A DNA stretch of 64,000 nt from Methylobacterium cerastii (GTDB lineage Bacteria; Pseudomonadota; Alphaproteobacteria; Rhizobiales; Beijerinckiaceae). The position numbers were made by a program, and so were the translations under genes. The stretch spans positions 1 to 64,000 of the forward strand of contig NZ_BPQG01000008.1 of NCBI RefSeq assembly GCF_022179125.1, given 5' to 3'. Positions 1 to 8,709 of this stretch are shown here, one piece after another (position 1 is the stretch's first letter; every line of letters begins with the position of its first letter). Under the pieces are notes generated by a model that ran no database searches, had not been told where the DNA came from, and worked only from the letters and a program-made list of their open reading frames with translations.

Positions 1-1
1 A

Positions 2-3000
2 GCTTGGGCCGAGCCTGCGGCCAGGGCCATCCCCGAAATCGCCTCGGACGGCGCCTTCGGCGCGACCATCCAGACGCTGCTCGCCCGCATCGACGGCCTC
101 GACCGCACCCTGGCGGAGGAGCGCCTGTCGGTGGAGGACGCGGCGCAGCGCCGGATCGCCGACATCGAGTCGCGCATCGGCGCGGCGATCGGCGCCAGCA
201 CGGCCCCGGTCCAGCAGGTCGCCGAACGTCTCGGCGACATCGAACGCCGCATGTCGGCGCTGGGCGAGCAGCTTGCCGCCACCCGGCCCCCGGGCCGGCG
301 CGGCCGCCCGGCTGCGGCCGAGATCCAGGACGCCGTCCAGGACATCCGCCAGCGCCAGCGCGAGCTCGGCGATGGCCCCGTTTCCGGCTCGGGCTCCGGT
401 GCCAGCGTCGTGGCCGCCATGCGCGAGGACCTCGCCCGCCGCCTCGACGCCACCGTCGAGGATCACGCGGCGACCGAGACCGCGGTCTCCGAGCTTCGGC
501 GCGAGACCCATCGCCTGCGCGAATCGATCGGCCATCTGGCCACGCGCCGCGACCTCGGCGCCCTGGAGCAGGCGGTGATCTCGCTGGCCAGCGGCGTCGA
601 GCGCGTCGGGGCGCCGGCCGACTTGGCCGCCATCGCCGAGCCGATGGAGATGATCCGCCTGCAGGTCGAGCGCCTCGCCGACGACGTGAGCGAGAACGTC
701 CACACCCGCGTGGCCGGCGAGGTCGAGCGCTTGGCGACCCGCCTCGACGCGGCCGCCGCCGGGCGCGGCAGCTCGGTCGACGACGACGCGCTGAAGAACC
801 TGTTCGGCGAGCTGGAGGAGATCCGCCGCCTGATCGCGGCGCTCGCCGGGCCGGAGCGGATCCAGAGCCTCGCCGCCGGCGTCCAGGCGATCAGCGCGCA
901 GATCGTCCAGCTTCAGAAGGCCGCGAGCGCAGGCAGCGACACCGCCCTGCGTCCGCTGCTCGAGGAGATCCGCAGCGGACTCAACGCCAGCGCTCCCACC
1001 TCGCCGGCCCTCGTCAACCAGATCGATGCGATCGCCTCGAAGCTCGATGCGATGCAGGCCGGCGCGCGCGGCGCCGACGCAGCCAGCTCGAAGGCGATCC
1101 TCGGGCGGATCGACGCGCTCGCCGACAAGGTCGACCGCGTCAGCGCCCAACCGGTGGGCGACCTGATCGGGCGGCTCGAAGGACTCGGCGAAAGCCTGGG
1201 CGAATCCCTGCGCCAGCCGGCGATGCCGGGCGGCGACGTCGCATCGATCCACGCGATGCTGCGCAACCTCGCCGACAAGGTCGACCGCGTCGGCGCCCGC
1301 ACCGGCGACGACGGCCTCGACGCCCTGGAGAAGCAGGTCGTGTCGCTGGCCGACCGGCTCGACGCCCGCAGCGGCGACCCGTCGCTGGCGAGCCTGGAAC
1401 GGACCATGGGCGACCTGCTCGAGCAGGTTTCCGCTTTGCGCGACGAGGCGCCGATCGAGGCCGCCGTGGCGCGCGCCACCCGCAGCGCCGTCGCCGACTC
1501 CATCGGTGCTACGCGCAGGACCGCCGAGACGAGCGAGTTCGGGCTGCTCCGCGCCGGCCTCGCCGACATGCATGCCCGGCAGGCGGCCTCCGACCAGCGC
1601 CTCGCCACGACGCTCGAAGGCGTGCAGACGGCCCTGGAGCGCCTGACCGGGCGGCTCGACGCACCGTCGGCCGCCGCGCCGGCCCGCGCCCCGATCGGCA
1701 CCCGCGCGGTGCCGCTGGAGGACCGCCTGCTCGCCTCCACCACCGTCGAGGCGCCGCGTCCCCGCACCGCCCGCCGGCCGGAGCTCCCGGCCGCCGCACC
1801 GACAGCGCCGGACGCGTCGCGCGCCGGCGACGAGCTGCTGGAGCCCGGCGCCGGGCGCCCGTCCAAGGACGCATCCCCGCGAGAGCGCCACGCCCGCGAC
1901 CGCGCCGAGCCCGCCGAGGCGGACGGCGGGGCCGACATCAAGACCAACTTCATCGCCGCCGCGCGCCGCGCCGCCCAGGCCGCCCAGGCCGAGGTCGCGT
2001 CCGAGGCCGACCTCTCGGCCGCGCGCCGCGAGTCACGCACCGCCCGCCGGCCGGCGCCGGTGGTCGAGGCGGCGGGCGACGGCCCCGTCGCGCGCCTGCG
2101 CGCCGAGATCGACCGCCGCCGCCGGCCGCTGCTGCTCGGCCTCGCGGCGATCGTGCTCGCGCTCGGAGCCCTGCAGGCGATCAGCATGCGCCCGACCTCG
2201 AACGGCGACGCCGCCCGCGCGACCCAGCCGCCGACGGTGCTGGCCGACACCGCCGCGCCCAGGACCGAGCCGAAGGCCGAGCCGCGGGCCGAGAAGCCCG
2301 AGCCGGCGATGCCGGCGGAGGCCCGCCCGATCCCGGCCGACCCGCAGACCACCCAGTCGCTTCCGACCCCCGCCGAGGCGAAGCCGGCCTCGGCCAGGAG
2401 CGCGGTGCCGCAAGTGTCGAGCATGGCCTCGCTCGCCGGCGACCTCTCCGCCCTACCCGCCGGCCTGTCGAAGCTGCGCCAGGCGGCGCAGGACGGCGAC
2501 GGCGTCGCGGTCTGGGAGCTCGCCGGGCGCGCTGCGGACGGGCGCGGCCTGCCCCGCGACCTGTCGCTGGCGGCCAAGCTCTACGAGAAGCTCGCCGTCG
2601 CCGGCTACGCGCCGGCCCAGTACAAGTATGCCGGGCATTTCGAGAAGGGCGCCGGCCTCGTGCGCGACCTCGACAAGGCCAAGATGTGGTACGGCCGCGC
2701 CGCCGAGCAGGGCCATGCCCGCTCGATGCACAACCTCGCGGTGATCTACGCCGAGAACCCGGGCGCCACCGGCAAGCCGGACTACGCGTCGGCCGCCTCG
2801 TGGTTCAGGCAGGGCGCCGAGTACGGCGTCCGCGACAGCCAGTACAACCTCGCGGTGCTCTACGCCCGCGGCCTCGGCCTGACCCAGGACCTCGCGCAAT
2901 CCTACGCGTGGTTCGCCGCCGCCGCCGCACAGGGCGACGAGGATGCCGGCAAGAAGCGCGACGACGTGGCGACCAAGCTGAACCCGTCCGACCTCGCCGC

Positions 3001-3157
3001 GGCGCGCAGCCTCGCCGCGAACTTCAAGCCGCACCGCCTCGACCGCGCGGTCAACGAGCCCCCGGTCTCGAAGGACGCCGCCGGGCCGATGACGCTCCTC
3101 GGCGCGCCGGCACCGATGGCGCCGGCCCTCGCCCCGGCCGGCCGCAAAGGCGTCTGA
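2..3157 (+). CDS. PodJ-like polar localization factor with Sel1 repeats, 5' truncated
   Basis: The frame is open from base 2, so the true start lies before the window; about 1051 codons are present. The N-terminal two thirds is a long Ala/Arg/Asp/Glu-rich region with coiled-coil character and imperfect internal repeats (LADKVDRV occurs twice, near bases 1117 and 1270). One transmembrane helix (PLLLGLAAIVLALGAL, about base 2127) is followed by a Pro/Ala/Glu-rich linker and then at least three Sel1/TPR-like repeats (AAKLYEKLAVAGYAPAQYKY, AKMWYGRAAEQGHARSMHNL, ASWFRQGAEYGVRDSQYNL) in the periplasmic C-terminus. This coiled coil, single TM, Sel1 architecture is that of the Caulobacter PodJ polarity factor and its rhizobial relatives, which place pole-specific proteins and guide peptidoglycan growth. 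The function is inferred from architecture only. Confidence 0.8.
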   Translation, partial: AWAEPAARAIPEIASDGAFGATIQTLLARIDGLDRTLAEERLSVEDAAQRRIADIESRIGAAIGASTAPVQQVAERLGDIERRMSALGEQLAATRPPGRRGRPAAAEIQDAVQDIRQRQRELGDGPVSGSGSGASVVAAMREDLARRLDATVEDHAATETAVSELRRETHRLRESIGHLATRRDLGALEQAVISLASGVERVGAPADLAAIAEPMEMIRLQVERLADDVSENVHTRVAGEVERLATRLDAAAAGRGSSVDDDALKNLFGELEEIRRLIAALAGPERIQSLAAGVQAISAQIVQLQKAASAGSDTALRPLLEEIRSGLNASAPTSPALVNQIDAIASKLDAMQAGARGADAASSKAILGRIDALADKVDRVSAQPVGDLIGRLEGLGESLGESLRQPAMPGGDVASIHAMLRNLADKVDRVGARTGDDGLDALEKQVVSLADRLDARSGDPSLASLERTMGDLLEQVSALRDEAPIEAAVARATRSAVADSIGATRRTAETSEFGLLRAGLADMHARQAASDQRLATTLEGVQTALERLTGRLDAPSAAAPARAPIGTRAVPLEDRLLASTTVEAPRPRTARRPELPAAAPTAPDASRAGDELLEPGAGRPSKDASPRERHARDRAEPAEADGGADIKTNFIAAARRAAQAAQAEVASEADLSAARRESRTARRPAPVVEAAGDGPVARLRAEIDRRRRPLLLGLAAIVLALGALQAISMRPTSNGDAARATQPPTVLADTAAPRTEPKAEPRAEKPEPAMPAEARPIPADPQTTQSLPTPAEAKPASARSAVPQVSSMASLAGDLSALPAGLSKLRQAAQDGDGVAVWELAGRAADGRGLPRDLSLAAKLYEKLAVAGYAPAQYKYAGHFEKGAGLVRDLDKAKMWYGRAAEQGHARSMHNLAVIYAENPGATGKPDYASAASWFRQGAEYGVRDSQYNLAVLYARGLGLTQDLAQSYAWFAAAAAQGDEDAGKKRDDVATKLNPSDLAAARSLAANFKPHRLDRAVNEPPVSKDAAGPMTLLGAPAPMAPALAPAGRKGV

Positions 3158-3304
3158 GCGCACAGCGATCCGCCCGGGACGACGGCCGGGGCGGCGAAGC
3201 TTGACCATGATGCCGCAGTGCGGGAACCACTCTGCCGCGGCGTTCGTAGAATCGTGTGATTCGATAGGCGACCGCCGATCCGCAGCGGGCAAACCGGAGA
3301 TCGG

Positions 3305-3742
3305 ATGGCGCGCGTCTCCCCCGTACCGACCGGCGCCGTCCTCCTCGGTGTCGCAGGGCTGATCCCGTTCGTGGGCTTCGCCGCCCTCGCCGTCAGCGGC
3401 AGCGACGGCGGCCTCGGCACGATCGGCCTGTCGCCGCGCACGATCCTCTCGGCCTACGGGGCGGTGATCGCGTCGTTCCTCGGCGGCATCCGGTGGGGCG
3501 CGGCCGCCGCGCGCAACGCCGGCAACGCCGACTACCTCATCGCCATCGTCCCCTCGCTCCTGGCTTGGGCCGCGCTCGCGGCGCCGGCGCCGTGGGACCT
3601 GCGGACCCTCGGCATCCTGGTGCTCGCCTGGGGCATCGTCGATCAGGACCTCGTCCGGCGCGGCCTCGTCCCGGTCTGGCTCGGGCGCCTGCGCCTCGTG
3701 CTCTCGGGCGTCGCCGGCGCCGCCCTGCTCGTCGCCGCCTAA
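3305..3742 (+). CDS. DUF3429 family inner-membrane protein
   Basis: A protein of 145 residues that is almost entirely membrane embedded, with about five hydrophobic segments (near residues 9-30, 46-65, 77-95, 103-117 and 125-144). The signature YGAVIASFLGGIRWG in segment two is typical of DUF3429, a family of unknown function widespread in Proteobacteria. The ATG follows a purine-rich GGAGATCGG stretch. It converges with ybaB, only 9 bases separating the stop codons. No catalytic residues are evident, and its role is unknown. Confidence 0.75.
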   Translation: MARVSPVPTGAVLLGVAGLIPFVGFAALAVSGSDGGLGTIGLSPRTILSAYGAVIASFLGGIRWGAAAARNAGNADYLIAIVPSLLAWAALAAPAPWDLRTLGILVLAWGIVDQDLVRRGLVPVWLGRLRLVLSGVAGAALLVAA

Positions 3743-3751
3743 CGCCCGCGA

Positions 3752-4075
3752 TCAGAACGGCAGCTTCATCCCGGGCGGCAGCGGCAGGCCCTTGGTCATC
3801 TCGGCCATGCGCTCCTGCGCCGCCTGCTCGGCCTTGCCCCGCGCGTCGTTGACAGCGGCGAGGACCAGATCCTCCAGGATCTCGCGCTCGTCGGCGACCA
3901 TCAGGCTCGGATCGATCGCGACCGCCTTGACGAGCCCCTTGGCCGTCATCGTCACGCGTACCGAGCCGCCGCCGGAGGCGCCCGAAACCTCGACCGTGTC
4001 GAGCTCGGCCTGGATGCCGGCCATCTTCTCCTGCATGGCCTGAGCCTGCTTCATGATGCCCATGATGTCGCGCAT
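3752..4075 (-). CDS. ybaB: YbaB/EbfC nucleoid-associated protein
   Basis: 107 residues, the usual family length. The N-terminal helix with [11 protein letters not shown], the central beta segment with [20 protein letters not shown], and the C-terminal helix and [15 protein letters not shown] tail are the family hallmarks. YbaB dimers bind DNA with little sequence preference and decorate the nucleoid. It lies 66 bases downstream of dnaX on the same strand and is probably cotranscribed with it. In many bacteria recR follows as the third gene; here the next gene is convergent and recR is not in the window. Confidence 0.93.
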   Translation of the reverse strand: MRDIMGIMKQAQAMQEKMAGIQAELDTVEVSGASGGGSVRVTMTAKGLVKAVAIDPSLMVADEREILEDLVLAAVNDARGKAEQAAQERMAEMTKGLPLPPGMKLPF

Positions 4076-4141
4076 GCGGGTCGGTCTCTCGGTTGCGGGG
4101 TGAGGACGTGATCTGGGGAGCCGGTCTGGCGGATGCCAGCG

Positions 4142-6085
4142 TCAGGCGTCGTCAGCTTCGACATCCTCGAGGCCGGCCCCATCGAGCCCGGCGGGCGCTT
4201 CGAGGTCGGCCGGCGCCTCGGGCGCGGTGTCGCGCACGTCCACGATCTGTGCGCCGGGGAAGCGCGCCAGCACCTCGCGCACCAGCGGATGCGAGGCTGC
4301 GTTCTCGCGGCGGCTCTCCACCGCGGCGCGGGCCTGTGCGTCCAGCGTCGGCGCGCCCGCTTCCCGCGAGGCCGTGACGACCCAGCGCCGGCCGGTCCAT
4401 TGTTCGAGCGCCTTGGCGAGGTCGGCATGCAGCGACGGGCGCCCGCCCTCCGCCTGCCGGAACTCGATGCGGCCGTCCTCGAAGCGCACGAGGTGCGCCT
4501 CTCGCTCCAGCGCCGACTTCAGCAGGATGTCGCGGCGCGCGTCGGCCAACGCCACCACGTCCTCGAACCGCGACAGGCGCGGGCCGGCCGGCTCGGCGGG
4601 CCGGGCCTGCGTCACGGGCGCGGGCGCCGCCGGGACGGGCGGCGAGACCAGGGCCGGGCGCGGCGGCGGCAGCGGCCGAGCTTCCACGGGCGAGCGCGCC
4701 TCAACCGGAGGTGCGGGTCGCGTGGCTGGCTCGGGCGCCGCGGGGACGGTAGGCGCGGCCGGAGCCGGAATCGGCGGGGGCGGCGCGATCGGCCGGGGCG
4801 CCGGGGCGTCGAGGGCTGGTCGAGCCGGTGCGTCGCCCTCCTGCGCACCGGCGGCGAGCGCTTCGGCCCTGAGTTGTCGCAACGCCTCGTCCGGCGTCGG
4901 CAGGTCGGCGGCGTAGGCGAGGCGCACCAGCGCCATCTCGGCGGCCGCCAGCGGCCGAGCCGCGCTCGCGACCTCGGGCACCGCCTTCAGCAGGATCTGC
5001 CAGGCCCGCGACAACGCCCGCACCGGCAGCCGCGCGGCGAAGTCGCCGCCGCGGCGGCGCTCGATCTCGCTCAGCGTCGGGTCGGCGGCGGCGGCCTCGG
5101 GCGCGAGCTTCAGGCGGGTGACGAGGTGGGTGAAGGCGGCGAGATCCGAGAGCACCACCGACGGGTCGGCGCCGGATTCGTACTGGCTGCGCAGCTCGGC
5201 GAAGGCGGCGGGCACGTCGCCGCGCATCACCGCCTCGAACAGGTCGAGGATGCGGGCCCGGTCGGTCAGGCCGAGCATGTCGCGCACGCCCGAGGCCGTG
5301 ACGGTGCCGGCCCCGTGGGCGATGGCCTGGTCGAGGAGCGAGAGCGCGTCGCGCACCGAGCCCTCCGCCGCGCGCACGATCGCGGCCACCGCCTCGTCCT
5401 CCGCGCCGACGCCTTCGGCGGCGCAGATCTTCTGGAGGTGGGCGGAGAGCACGTCGGCCTCGACGCGGCGCAGGTCGAACCGCTGGCAGCGCGACAGGAT
5501 GGTGATCGGGACCTTGCGGATCTCGGTCGTCGCGAACACGAACTTCGCGTGCGGCGGCGGCTCCTCCAGCGTCTTCAGGAACGCGTTGAACGCGTTGCCC
5601 GAGAGCATGTGGACCTCGTCGATGATGTAGACCTTGTAGCGGGCCGAGACCGGCGAATAGCGCACCCCGTCAATGATCGCGCGCACGTCCTCGATGCCGG
5701 TATGCGAGGCGGCGTCCATCTCCAGCACGTCCATGTGCCGCGATTCCATGATCGCCTGGCAGTGGACGCCCAGGGTCGGCATCGCGATGGTCGGGCCGGT
5801 GTCGGGGGCGCCGACGGGCGCGTAGTTCAGGCCGCGGGCGAGGATGCGGGCGGTGGTCGTCTTGCCGACGCCGCGCACGCCGGTCAGCATCCAGGCCTGC
5901 GGGATGCGCCCGGCCGCGAAGGCGTTGCCGAGGGTGCGCACCATCGCGCCCTGGCCGATCAGGTCGTCGAAATCCTTGGGGCGGTACTTCCGCGCCAGCA
6001 CGCGGTACGGCGTCTGCGCGAGGGCAGGCGCCGGAAACCCGGGCAGGCCCAGCTCGTCGTCAGGCGTGCCGGTGCTCGCGTCCAT
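4142..6085 (-). CDS. dnaX: DNA polymerase III subunit gamma/tau
   Basis: 647-residue clamp-loader ATPase. Walker A is GVRGVGKTT near residues 69-77, Walker B is IIDEVHML, and sensor 1 (TTEIRKVPITILSRCQRFD) carries the SRC arginine finger. The zinc module seen in Escherichia coli is largely lost: the segment after Walker A keeps only one Cys (GVHCQAIMESRH), as in other Rhizobiales. A Pro/Ala-rich linker (about residues 420-500) leads to the tau C-terminal domain. It acts in the replisome, loading the beta clamp and coupling polymerases. The gene follows the SRP RNA and precedes ybaB. I saw no obvious slippery heptamer for a gamma frameshift. Confidence 0.95.
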   Translation of the reverse strand: MDASTGTPDDELGLPGFPAPALAQTPYRVLARKYRPKDFDDLIGQGAMVRTLGNAFAAGRIPQAWMLTGVRGVGKTTTARILARGLNYAPVGAPDTGPTIAMPTLGVHCQAIMESRHMDVLEMDAASHTGIEDVRAIIDGVRYSPVSARYKVYIIDEVHMLSGNAFNAFLKTLEEPPPHAKFVFATTEIRKVPITILSRCQRFDLRRVEADVLSAHLQKICAAEGVGAEDEAVAAIVRAAEGSVRDALSLLDQAIAHGAGTVTASGVRDMLGLTDRARILDLFEAVMRGDVPAAFAELRSQYESGADPSVVLSDLAAFTHLVTRLKLAPEAAAADPTLSEIERRRGGDFAARLPVRALSRAWQILLKAVPEVASAARPLAAAEMALVRLAYAADLPTPDEALRQLRAEALAAGAQEGDAPARPALDAPAPRPIAPPPPIPAPAAPTVPAAPEPATRPAPPVEARSPVEARPLPPPRPALVSPPVPAAPAPVTQARPAEPAGPRLSRFEDVVALADARRDILLKSALEREAHLVRFEDGRIEFRQAEGGRPSLHADLAKALEQWTGRRWVVTASREAGAPTLDAQARAAVESRRENAASHPLVREVLARFPGAQIVDVRDTAPEAPADLEAPAGLDGAGLEDVEADDA

Positions 6086-6178
6086 GCGCTCTTCGGGGGT
6101 GCGTCTTCGCTCTTCGCGGTCGTGCCTTGGCCGCCGCTGCGGGCCGCTCGACCCGCGGTTCCTGCGGTGGAACGAGGT

Positions 6179-6272
6179 GGGAGGCTGGACGAAGACCCGC
6201 TCGGTCTCGTTAGGGCTGCTTCCTTCCGGACCTGACCCGGTTGGCGAGTGAAACGTCCCTCGCCAACCTCCC
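6179..6272 (-). ncRNA. ffs: Signal recognition particle RNA (4.5S, Bacteria_small_SRP)
   Basis: On the minus strand, positions 6237-6214 carry the invariant SRP domain IV core: GGTCAGGTCCGGAAGGAAGC followed by AGCC, with the GGAA tetraloop and asymmetric loop that bind Ffh. The boundaries are set by closing complementarity between GGGAGG at the 5' end (6272-6267) and CCTCCC at the 3' end (6184-6179), giving about 94 nt, the expected size. The RNA scaffolds Ffh and FtsY for cotranslational membrane targeting. A position directly upstream of dnaX is typical of Alphaproteobacteria. The exact ends are inferred from pairing. Confidence 0.93.
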
Positions 6273-6316
6273 GCGGCCTATATGGCCGGAGGCTCCGGCG
6301 ATGGCAAGCGGCCCGG

Positions 6317-7594
6317 TCACGAAGCCTCGGCGGCTGCGGGACTGCCGGCGCGAGTCACGGCGGCGGCCGCGAGCACGAGGGCGAAGCCGAACAGGAACAC
6401 CGGGTTGATCGAGAGCTCCTCGAACATCAGCGAGGGCACCATGAACAGCACCGTGTAGAACACGAGCGGGCCGAACCGCTGCGGGCTGAGCACGATCCGT
6501 ACCGTCCCGACGAGGAAGGCGAGCGCGACGAGGACCCCGCTCTGGAGGGCCAGGGTGACGACGGCGTTGTGCGGCGTGCCGACGCCGGCCATCATCAGGA
6601 GCTGGTTCTCCTTCGCGACGTTGCCGAGGCCGAGCGGATGGGTCGCGGCGAGTTGCAGCCCGGCCGCGGTGGAATCGAGCCGCTCCAGGATGTTGCTGTC
6701 GGCGTGGCTGTCGGCGACGAACCGCTTCTCGATCGCCGACTGGAGCTGCTCCGGGACGGGCGCGTAGCCGGTTGCGCTGAACAGCATGACGAGCCCGCAG
6801 ACGACCGCCGCCCCCGACAGGACGGCGTAGACGCTGACGCTCTTGCGGAGGATCAGCCCGAGGACGATCGCCGGCAGGATGAGCCCGGCGCGGTTGTTGG
6901 TCAGCGGAAAGCTGACGAGGAGGCCTGCGAAGTACGCCACGTAGATCGCGCTGCGGCCGGTGCGGTACCAGAGGTAGGCCGCCGCTGCGCCGGCCAACGC
7001 GAACACGTGCCCGGTCTCGTTGCCCGCGGTCCAAAGGCCGCCGAGCTTGTCCTTCATGAACAGGACGAATTCCGGCTCGAGGCCGTCGGTCGGCACGGCA
7101 AGCCCGACGGCGGTGAGCTCGATGCCGGCCGAGGCCGCGACCAGGACCAGGAGCGAGCCGGCGAAGCCCAGGAGCGTGCCGACCGCGAAGCTGTCGGCGG
7201 CCGCCGGCTCGCGGAGCAGGATCACGAGCTGCGTCGCCTGGACGAAGTACAGCAGCAGCACCAGGGTCAGGTACAGGTCGCCCTGCTGGACGTCGGCCTT
7301 CGCCACCAGCGAGGCGACGAGCAACAGAACGACCACGCCGATCGGCAGCGCCCGCGCCAGGAGCGTGGACAGGATGCGCGGACGGAGCAGAAAGTACGGG
7401 ATCGTCAGGAACGGCAGCGCGTCCGACAGGCGCAGGAACGGCAGCCCGAAGGTCGAGGTCATCACGTTGAACTGCAGCGCGAAGCCGACGCCGAGGATCA
7501 CGAGCCGGTCGAGCCGGCTCAGGGACACGCCTCCGGACGCCGGAACCGCCCGCTGCGGCTCGGCCGGGACGATGCCTCCCTGGGCGATCCGCAT
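6317..7594 (-). CDS. O-antigen ligase/polymerase-like polytopic membrane protein
   Basis: About 425 residues with some ten or more hydrophobic helices. I chose the ATG at 7594 because GAGGAGG lies 5 bases upstream; the frame remains open to 7747 but that stretch is proline/arginine-rich and overlaps the divergent gene's leader. The C-terminal third has THPLGLGNV..., then GTPHNAVVTLALQSGVLVAL, the arrangement of Wzy_C/O-antigen ligase domains in which a periplasmic loop histidine sits before a helix. Such proteins ligate or polymerise undecaprenyl-linked glycans. No O-antigen cluster surrounds it, so the substrate is unknown; a glycosyltransferase (28.9 kb) and a PglK-like flippase (61.7 kb) lie elsewhere in the window. 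Confidence 0.7.
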   Translation of the reverse strand: MRIAQGGIVPAEPQRAVPASGGVSLSRLDRLVILGVGFALQFNVMTSTFGLPFLRLSDALPFLTIPYFLLRPRILSTLLARALPIGVVVLLLVASLVAKADVQQGDLYLTLVLLLYFVQATQLVILLREPAAADSFAVGTLLGFAGSLLVLVAASAGIELTAVGLAVPTDGLEPEFVLFMKDKLGGLWTAGNETGHVFALAGAAAAYLWYRTGRSAIYVAYFAGLLVSFPLTNNRAGLILPAIVLGLILRKSVSVYAVLSGAAVVCGLVMLFSATGYAPVPEQLQSAIEKRFVADSHADSNILERLDSTAAGLQLAATHPLGLGNVAKENQLLMMAGVGTPHNAVVTLALQSGVLVALAFLVGTVRIVLSPQRFGPLVFYTVLFMVPSLMFEELSINPVFLFGFALVLAAAAVTRAGSPAAAEAS

Positions 7595-7808
7595 GCACGC
7601 CTCCTCGAAGTCCGGCACCCTCGGCGACCGGAGAGGGCCGACCTTGCACGGGATAGGTTTGGAAAGGCTTGCGACGGCGGACGACGAGAACGCCTGATCC
7701 CGGCGGGCTGGGGGCGCCACGGATTGGACGCCGCCCCGTTGCCCCATGCCTCGCCGACCCCATCTGCCGTCGCAGCATCCCCGAGCGCGTTCGGAGACCG
7801 GAGGACGG

Positions 7809-8702
7809 ATGGACAGTTCGAAGGGCCACGGCCGCTATTCCTACAGCGCGTTGCCGGACCGGCCGACCTACGACTGGCCGGATGGCCGGCGCCTCGCGGT
7901 CTACGTCGCGCTGAACCTCGAGACCTTCGACTTCGGGTCGGGGCTCGGTGCCGAGCTCGCCCCCGGCGGCCCGCAGCCGGACGTGCTGAACTACGCCTGG
8001 CGCGATTGGGGCAACCGCGTCGGCGCGTGGCGGATCAAGGCGCTCCTCGACGAGCTCGGCCTGCCGGCGAGCGTGCTCGTCAACAGCCGCCTCTACGCCG
8101 ACTGCCCCGGCCTGATCGAGGCGTTCCGCGCCCGCGGCGACGAGGTCGTCGGGCACGGGCGCACCAACGCCGAGCGCCAGGGCACCCTCGACGAGGCTGG
8201 CGAGCGCGCGCTCATCGCCGAGGCCACCGCCCTGCTGACCGAGCACGAGGGCAAGCCGCCCGCCGGCTGGCTCGGACCCTGGATCTCGCAATCGCGCCTT
8301 ACCCCCGACCTGCTGGCGGAAGCCGGCTATCGTTACCTCCTCGACTGGGCCCACGACGACCAGCCGGTCTGGTTCGCGACCCGCGACGGCGGCCGCATCC
8401 TCTCGGTGCCCTACCCGCAGGAGCTGAACGACATCCCGGCGATCGTCGCCCGCAAGGAGACCGGGCGGCAATTCGCCGACGCGATCTCGGACGCCTTCGA
8501 CGAGATGCTGGAGCAATCGCGCCACGCGCCGCTGGTGATGGGGATCGCGATCCACCCCTACATCGTCGGCCAGCCGCACCGGCTGAGGCCCCTGCGCGCG
8601 GCGCTCGCCCGCATCGCGGCACAGCGCGACGCGGTGTGGCTCACCACCGCCGGCGCCATCGCCGAGCATGCCGCGGGCGCGATGGCAGACGCAAAGGGTT
8701 AA
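7809..8702 (+). CDS. Polysaccharide deacetylase family protein (PuuE-like NodB fold)
   Basis: 297 residues from the ATG at 7809, chosen because GGAGG lies about 6 bases upstream; an upstream in-frame ATG at 7746 lacks such a site and would overlap the divergent neighbour's leader. The body has WGNRVGAWRIKALLDELGL, GDEVVGHGRTNAE, GWLGPWISQSRLTPDLL, YRYLLDW and HPYIVGQPHRLRPLRAAL, which resemble the PuuE/allantoinase branch of NodB-fold enzymes more than chitin deacetylases. It probably acts on a C-N bond such as an amide, but the substrate cannot be told from sequence. No signal peptide, so cytoplasmic. bciA begins 7 bases after its stop, so the two may be cotranscribed. Confidence 0.75.
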   Translation: MDSSKGHGRYSYSALPDRPTYDWPDGRRLAVYVALNLETFDFGSGLGAELAPGGPQPDVLNYAWRDWGNRVGAWRIKALLDELGLPASVLVNSRLYADCPGLIEAFRARGDEVVGHGRTNAERQGTLDEAGERALIAEATALLTEHEGKPPAGWLGPWISQSRLTPDLLAEAGYRYLLDWAHDDQPVWFATRDGGRILSVPYPQELNDIPAIVARKETGRQFADAISDAFDEMLEQSRHAPLVMGIAIHPYIVGQPHRLRPLRAALARIAAQRDAVWLTTAGAIAEHAAGAMADAKG

Positions 8703-8709
8703 AGCGATC

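Noticed and set aside
913-2577. 554-codon frame antisense to the PodJ-like gene
   Set aside because: Ala/Arg/Ser-rich shadow of a GC-rich coding strand.
4133-6235. 700-codon frame antisense to dnaX and covering the SRP RNA
   Set aside because: The translation is Arg/Gly/His-rich without domains; DnaX and SRP RNA on the other strand explain the sequence.
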